Shown here in pieces: positions 58,077-64,000 of a stretch of 64,000 nt of DNA. The notes beneath the pieces were generated by a model. It did not search any database, was not told the origin of the DNA, and was given only the letters and a program-made list of their open reading frames with translations. How positions within the stretch are numbered: the stretch's first letter is position 1; each line of letters starts with the position of its first letter. Both the position numbers and the translations under genes were made by a program. The DNA is from Onchidella celtica (Eukaryota; Mollusca; Gastropoda; Systellommatophora; Onchidiidae): NCBI GenBank assembly GCA_963931925.1, contig OZ007569.1:24469162-24533161 (forward strand). The letters run 5' to 3'.

Positions 58077-61000
58077 GACTGAGTCCTCTTTGGGACCATT
58101 CATTTGCTGAAGTTTCAAAAACGTGCTTGGGTTAAAACGATGCTCGGGTGACATTTGATAACCGTCGCTGTTACATTATGATCCATTGATTTAAAGATTT
58201 TTTTTCAATGAAGAAATTTAGTTTCACAGATTGTTTCAATAATTACCACTGAAAAAACATAGTGGTGAAAACATTATTTATATGACAATTCAAAACGCGG
58301 GAAGAATTGAGGAAATTAAGCACAGGTGTGCTAACCGCGATGATTCCCTATCCTGTCTTTGGGCCTTAGATTGTCCGATGAGGAGCAGTCAGATAAGGAT
58401 TTTATAATGATGCACTGATCCTTTATAGCTTCTAATGTTCACCAGTCTTTTTAAGATACAGTTTGTAAATGCACTGTTTAATATTATGACGCGATCATAA
58501 TGGGTGTTCGAATTGGAGAATTTTTGTAGGTATTTCACAGCAGTTTTATTTTAATATTATATTTGGTTTTTGTTTTATTGTGTTTATGTGATGATTATTA
58601 CTTGTGTTCTGTGTTCGTTGATCATGCAGTTTTTACACACTGTATTTCAGATGCGTGCTTTAAAATATATGTAAAATCCCCAAAGTCCACAATATGGATA
58701 TGGCGTGAAATAAATGACAATTTATAATATCTGTTAACAATAGGTCAGTTATTACATTCAAAAGTCTTTCATTCAGTTGAAGGGCTGGATAAAAAAACAA
58801 CAACAAAATTCATGTTGAGCAGCACAGGCTTCCTCATGGCCATGCTTTGTTGTCGTTAAGACCAACAATCCATCAGCCTTCTCCAGGGGACAAATTAAAC
58901 GAAACAAAGACATCAAACAAACGAATGGTGAACATGTACGGTCGCAGTGAGGCATGCCACAAAGTTGAAATGCGGTCAAAGAAAAAAAAAAAAACGTAAC
59001 TGGCTCAGCCCCACGTTACTAACAAACAAACAAGCACGGAACCATGCACCCACGAAAGAAATACTAGGTGTGGATGTGCCGGAAGCCTGTATCAGAATGT
59101 TTAATATCAAAGGCAGCCGGGTGCTTAAAATGGGCGGATGAAAATCAGATCAGCACAAAGTAACTTCAGTGAACAAAGTAACTTCAGTGAACAAAGACTT
59201 CATTTTTATAAAAAAGCATGATCTGTGCATTAACTGCGTTTCGGTTTCGGACTTCTCGTCCGTTTCGTAACATGTAGAGATAGGAGAAGACAAACACTGG
59301 CTAATCTGATGAGCAGACATGGTGGGTTTTTTTACATCTATGGATTAATTTTTTGTTGTTGAGTATTTGTTTATTTATTTAAATGTTAAATGTTTCCTGA
59401 ACTGAGAAAATACAGAGTTTAGTTTATTTAAAAACATATATAAATATATAATGTCCATATACCAATCCGACTTGAAATCAGTTATATGCAGGCTTAATGT
59501 TAACTGCTAAAAGCTGTAAATACAACTATGACAATCAATTTAATGTCATGGATAAAAACAATATGACTCAAAACTAGGTAAAAATGTCCAAATGATTAAT
59601 TCGTAATACATAAACATTGTGAAGATAGACTTTTAATGTTAATCCTTCAGCTTGATCGTTACAGTGTCATAATTCTATTATTACAATTGATGATTACTTT
59701 GTAAAAAAAATGAATAATAGAGAGGAAACCCTCATGCTTTTGCATTATTCGGTATGAATAGCCACCTTTAACACAGACGTTTGTATGTTGATTCTGCCAC
59801 TTATGCTTTCAGAGACTCATGTCGTCATGTAAGTGCGATTTCTGCGTTCTGTTTAGTTGCTATTCAGCATTGCGCTTTCCTGGCATTAATCGTAACTACT
59901 GAGAACTACCTATCACAGTTTTGAATATCAACTGCATTACATACCCAGCATATCTGTATCGCTGGCTGTATGATTGCGCATGTGTGAAAACCCTAATGTT
60001 AGGGAAGAGGAAAACAACTATTTTAATTGAAATGTATTCAACGTAAATACATGTTTAGTTATCTTATTAGAAAAAAAAAATAGTGGCGGGAGTAAATCAT
60101 TGGAGTGCAACTTTGGTCACCTTTTTGCCCGACGCAACAACTTAAATGGCAGCTTAAAAAATTATAAAATTAATTTTCTGAAGTGTCAGCCAACCCAGCC
60201 CAATCGCTTTTGTGTCGGCCAGTTGTGTTGATTCAAGTTTCAGGTATTTTAAATAAAAAGTTGTAAAAATGTAAAATACAATGATCTTTGTTTTGGCTCC
60301 CTGTAGTAAACCCACCGCATCGAAAATTAATGCGCGTTCAGTTCCGTGCACGCAGTTTCTTTGCCAGAAATAGTGCATAGTGCACTGGTGCGCATAAAAT
60401 CTGTAGTGAAAATGTCGAGCATGGGAAGCTTTCTAGACAAAAAGAGACAGACAGACAGAAGGGTAGGTTGGCAGGTTTATCCCGGATAATGCCGGGAACT
60501 TCATCTAGTAATTATAAATAAACATTTGAAATGCTGCCCCCCCCCCCCCCGCCCCCAAACACATACACCTTTAATAAGTAAAAAACAACAATAACAACAG
60601 CATAAAATTTATTCAAGCAGTACAGTGTTATTGCTCTATGATAATGGTATATGGCAGTCTTATGCCAAAAGGCAACTGACGCTTCATTACATTCCTGAGC
60701 TTGAGAGCTATCAGATAATATTACAGAAAAACTAATGGGCTGGTAGGAAAATTTAATAATCCAATATAATCATAATGTCATAAATCACCAAATGACAGAA
60801 AAAAATACAGTTTTTTCTTAACATCTCAAAAGGGCCAAAAAATGACCTGTGCCATTAGCGTAGAGCAAAGACGGCTGATTTAATATGACATCAAAGAAGG
60901 GGATACCTCATAATTAATGCCCCTGAGTGGATTCTGCAGTAAAATATTGTTGTTTGTTGTAAGTCCGGTCCGGGCCCTGAAGTGTCGGTGGCACTGGGGA

Positions 61001-62871
61001 CTGTCGTGTAGCAGTAAAATATACGTCACACGATACACCTCGCGCGCATGATTTTTGGCGACTGATGGGTCACAAGTCGCTCATGTTCGATCAGTACCAG
61101 ACAAAGATTTTTTTTTTTAAAGAATCAATAATGCCGTTACCATTTAACCCATTCAGGTTCTTGCAGCGGTAAACTTTCACAGCGCAAAACTTGCTATGAT
61201 TTAGTGTTGAAGATCCTAGTGCGTGTGGACAGTGCAATAATCTAATATTGAAAATCTATAAATTCGTGTTTAAGATCGCAGGGTCTTCAGCAATGAATTA
61301 TAGTACCAAATCGAGGCCGGGGCAAGAATTATGTAGGGTTAATCTCTTCACTGTGGCACTTGAACGTGGCATCCTTGTGTCATGCAGGTTAAACCAGTCA
61401 CCTAGATAACTTTTAAAACTTAAATTACGTACAATTGGTTCATTCTGTAGTCTTAAAATTATATTTTTTAAAAGCGTTTTCTCATATATTTTATAAATAT
61501 ACCATATTCTTGTAAATTTGTCATATTGTATTTGTAATTTATTGAGTGATGAAATATACCCAGTTTACTCTCGCACCCCATACCCTTCCCTGGACTTGGA
61601 TCCTGTAGTTTTAAATTTCCGTAAGTGATAGCATTTCTGTTGAATTGTTATTGTCATAATGATTATGTTTGTATAAACTCTGTCACATTTTATCTTCGTG
61701 TTGAATATTTGTTTCATTAGTTGATGTTCTTCACATCTTCTTCCTTTTTGTCTTACTCAGATTGATGTTTTGAAATCTCACATGTTTCATATAATGATCA
61801 GCCTATCATATTTTTTCATTGTCTTATATTCACCGACAATTTGAGACGCTATTTGTCCTAGGAGTAGTGAGACTGAGGGCGGCAGTTGAATAGACAGCGT
61901 CCTTGTTGCTTGTTGTGTGTTTTCCAGGCTATTTCAGATAGTGTTTCATTGTTTCATTGCACACAGACCGACTTCAAAGGAAGAAAACAGCGATATTGAT
62001 CTGGGGATCGCTGTACTTACATAATTTCCTTTGAGGTTGAGACCAAAAAATAATATTAATTTATTTGTTCTGTTTATGTTTCTACCACCAGCAACCAACT
62101 TTATACTTAATACTTTATGCAGTGTTCTATTTTAAATTGTTTCAACTGAAAGAGAAACAGGAAAGCAAGCTTACAGTGCTGATGTTTTTAAAGACCTGTT
62201 TTTTTTTTTTCGGTGTTGACTTACCGTGTCAGTTAAACACGCCTTTTCTTTGAGGTTGACTTAGATGGTGATGTCGTCAATCGCTTTAATGCATGCTTGT
62301 TATTTCATTAATTTTTGCTAAATTTGGAGACAGCCGGAATGTAATACCTTGGATATCTATAAATCTTTAAGTATAAACATAAAGTATTTTGCCATTTATA
62401 ATTACATTGTTTCAAAATTTTATTACTTTATATTATGTGGTTGAACAGTTGTGATTATTCTTTGTTGTTTTCTCAACGTGCAGTTGAAATTAAGTTTGCT
62501 AGGCTTGCCAAAATAGTTCATCACTTGACAAATAAACGTAAAAGTGTACTCTTAACGATTTAAATGAAATATCAAAGTCTAGCTCGTTAGATGGTACAAC
62601 AGTGGAAGTGCAGTTTTTCATTGATATAACTCAATCTTAAGATAACGTGGATATTTCCTCTTTGGTGCGCCTTTATTCTAGTAAAGCTCCCAGCAGTAAC
62701 TGTCATCACCTGGACATTGCATTTGTTACATATCTGTATAACAAAAGAGTAGTCTATTTATATATTGAACCTTAGAATGAGGTGAAACGGCAACACATTG
62801 CCTCTTCACATTTGTAATGACAAGGATGGCGGCATGCCGAGTCAAGTTTTGTTTTTTGTTTTGTCTTGGTT
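58077..62871. other. Intronic DNA with scattered repeat pieces, no gene seen
   Basis: Holds the partial MITE at 58190-58330, a 19-bp tandem doublet at about 59156-59193, a short repeat near 60478-60518 that matches 53322-53362 on the opposite strand, and poly-C near 60537-60550. The rest is AT-rich and silent. Confidence 0.4.
58190..58330 (+). mobile_element. Partial copy of the hAT-like MITE
   Basis: Shares TTGTTTCA, AATTACCACTG, GGTGAAAACATTATT and ATGACAATTCAAAA in order with 24945-25022. The CAGTGG ends are missing. Confidence 0.55.
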
Positions 62872-63080
62872 ACGGGTGAAACAGATCAAGACTGGTGCAG
62901 GCACCAGGCTGGTGGCTCGCAGTCCATAAATTTTGCTTCACACTGATACAGTAGGCATTGCCCATACCGCGACCCAGCGGGATGCAGCAGGCAGTGCCTA
63001 GAGTGCTAATGTGGAGAAAAACTTTTGGGCGGTGAGCCACCGGTCTGGCGCCTATTCTAGCCTTGGTCTGTTTCACTCCT
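62872..63080. repeat. Inverted repeat, family D
   Basis: Left arm 62872-62920 (GGTGAAACAGATCAAGACTG ... CTGGTGGCTCGC); right arm 63031-63080 (GGTGAGCCACCGGTCTGG ... CTTGGTCTGTTTCACTCC). The arms are about 48 bp with a 110-bp loop. It is related to the hairpin at 20856-20957 and, as there, lies next to a family C copy. Confidence 0.7.
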
Positions 63081-63110
63081 TATATCCACCCCGGCCCTTA
63101 TAGTGTATGC

Positions 63111-63282
63111 TAGACTATGGTAAACGAGATCTCGTGCACTATCGAGACTGAAACAGGCGAGTCTTATTAAGTTGGGGAGTGTCCAAACTCGCTGGAATCA
63201 GCTGGTAGAAAGAAAGACCTCGTATCGCAGACTGAGTCAAAACTGACTTAAAGCACACTTGACTCTATGCGCCACCAGTCCA
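63111..63282 (+). repeat. Dispersed repeat family C, copy 5
   Basis: TAGACTATGGTAAACGAGAT, GAGACTGAAACAGG, GAATCAGCTGGTAGAAAG, CTGAGTCAAAACTGACTTAA, and the end ACTCTATGCGCCACCAG. It sits only 165 bp before the exchanger exon. Confidence 0.7.
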
Positions 63283-63446
63283 CGAAGGCCGTTACTAGAA
63301 TTCCATTTAGCCTATGAGTGTGTGAAATTTATAATGACCTGAAATTGTATCACCGCGCCCGATCAAACCTTTATAATGACGAGAAGGTTGGTCTTTATAA
63401 CAAGTGTATGATGCTGATGTGGTCAATTTGTTCATGTGCTCACCAG

Positions 63447-63574
63447 GCAAAGAGGACAAGGACTCAGGCGCGGTGGTTAACTCGGAAGATGAACGCGTGG
63501 CAGAAATGGGGAAACCCAGGCTAGGAGAGACGACAACCATTACGATTCACATCAAGGAATCTCAGGAATTCAAG
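63447..63574 (+). CDS. Na+/Ca2+ exchanger (SLC8/NCX/CALX) exon following the A/B exon
   Basis: Coding exon encoding 42 full codons after two bases that complete a glycine codon. The motif DERVAEMGKPRLGET lines up with the conserved RIAEMGRP.LGE segment of NCX proteins, and ESQEFK with the ESYEFK end of Calx-beta 2. The segment before it (EDKDSGAVVNSEDE) is acidic and variable, as in the vertebrate splice region. The acceptor is CTCACCAG|GC and the donor AAG|GTGGGT, leaving a phase 0 end. The domain binds regulatory Ca2+ in the cytoplasmic loop between the two transmembrane halves. The Glu before SQEF is retained, while the residue before it is Lys instead of a Glu. Later exons lie beyond the window. 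Confidence 0.92.
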
Positions 63575-64000
63575 GTGGGTCTCAAACATAGCCATTTACA
63601 CTATGAGTAAGAATACTAGAATGGCGAAGAGAGAAAGATGGATAGACTGAATAAACACAAGAAAAGAAACAGAGAGAGAGAGAGAGAGATAATATGTGTG
63701 TGTGTATGTATTGTTATTATTGTTTGTTTTTATGGGGTGTGTGTGTGTGTGTAAATTTGAATAACAATAGCTAAAAATAATAAATGAATGGGAAACTCAC
63801 ACAGGTAGAGGGCACTTTTAATATAATAACACTCATCTTCGCCATTCTCTTCAATCGAATTCTCCGTCCGTTCGACTTTTCTGTGTGTCCTTGCATGTGT
63901 ATGTCTGTCTTCTGCCTTTATATTATCTAATACACACATATTGGCAAATAACAATGCGGCATTGCGGTTAAACGAACATAGGTATGCGGTTAATATGTTT
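63575..64000. other. Start of the next exchanger intron
   Basis: Begins GTGGGTCTCAAAC at the donor. Holds a GA microsatellite near 63670-63690 and GT runs near 63696-63752. No exon before the window ends. Confidence 0.6.

Larger units (their letters stand above)
11277..63446 (+). other. 52-kb intron of the exchanger gene
   Basis: Runs from the GT donor at 11277-11278 (GTGGGT) to the AG acceptor at 63445-63446 (CTCACCAG). The flanking exons are phase-compatible (phase 1) and their products are adjacent in NCX proteins, so direct splicing is likely. I recognised no cassette exon inside it, but short exons (under about 20 codons) could have been missed. It is loaded with mobile elements, annotated separately. 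Confidence 0.8.

Noticed and set aside
59156..59193. CRISPR-like spaced repeats
   Set aside because: Only two adjacent copies of a 19-bp unit with no spacers; a simple tandem duplication in a eukaryotic intron.

Overview
The window is a piece of animal nuclear genome, most likely from a marine mollusc (a gastropod is my guess; this is inference). Intron-exon structure, a dense mix of SINEs, MITEs, LINE fragments and an LTR element, and low coding density rule out a prokaryote or organelle. I see one host gene on the plus strand: a Na+/Ca2+ exchanger (SLC8/NCX/CALX family). Two of its exons are readable. One (11176-11276) encodes the Calx-beta 2 segment that matches the mutually exclusive exon A/B position of vertebrate NCX1. 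The other (63447-63574) encodes the next segment, ending ..ESQEFK. The first exon ends with one base of a glycine codon and the second starts with the other two, so they can splice directly across an intron of 52,170 bp. Everything else in the window is intronic. || Layout. 1-11175: upstream intron with a degenerate minisatellite (1128-1634), an old direct repeat pair (2917/5137), copies of a dispersed repeat I call family C (5950, 8539), and a 5'-truncated RTE-like LINE on the minus strand (6147-8070). 11176-11276: NCX exon. 11277-18086: intron with a LINE 3' tail, a full-length tRNA-derived SINE with 14-bp target duplications (13115-13591), and many GA/CT and poly-C tracts. 18242-20770: a Mutator-like foldback element with about 470-bp terminal inverted repeats and a perfect 9-bp target duplication. 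It sits inside a family C copy and carries a second copy of the SINE in its right arm. 21900-25239: MITEs and a split SINE-like repeat. 25240-33181: a young Ty3/gypsy LTR retrotransposon with the unusual pol order protease-integrase-RT-RNase H (Gmr1-like), 5-bp target duplications, near-identical LTRs and a tRNA-Pro primer site. Its integrase is interrupted by a 1,382-bp solo LTR that has its own 5-bp target duplication. 33187-40898: intron with SINE-like repeats, microsatellites and two palindromic MITE copies. 40899-42529: two 5'-truncated RTE-like copies joined head to head, giving a 550-bp inverted repeat. 42646-63446: further intron with a CpG-rich MITE, hAT-like and TTAA-flanked MITEs, LINE 3' ends and family C/D repeats, leading to the NCX exon at 63447. 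|| How the parts relate. The mobile elements have accumulated in one very large intron of the exchanger gene. Several are nested, so their order of arrival can be read: SINE-like repeat, then Gmr1-like element, then solo LTR; and family C, then Mutator-like element, then SINE. No second host gene, rRNA, functional tRNA or CRISPR array was found. The long ORFs that are not transposon or NCX sequence are low-complexity or antisense readings.
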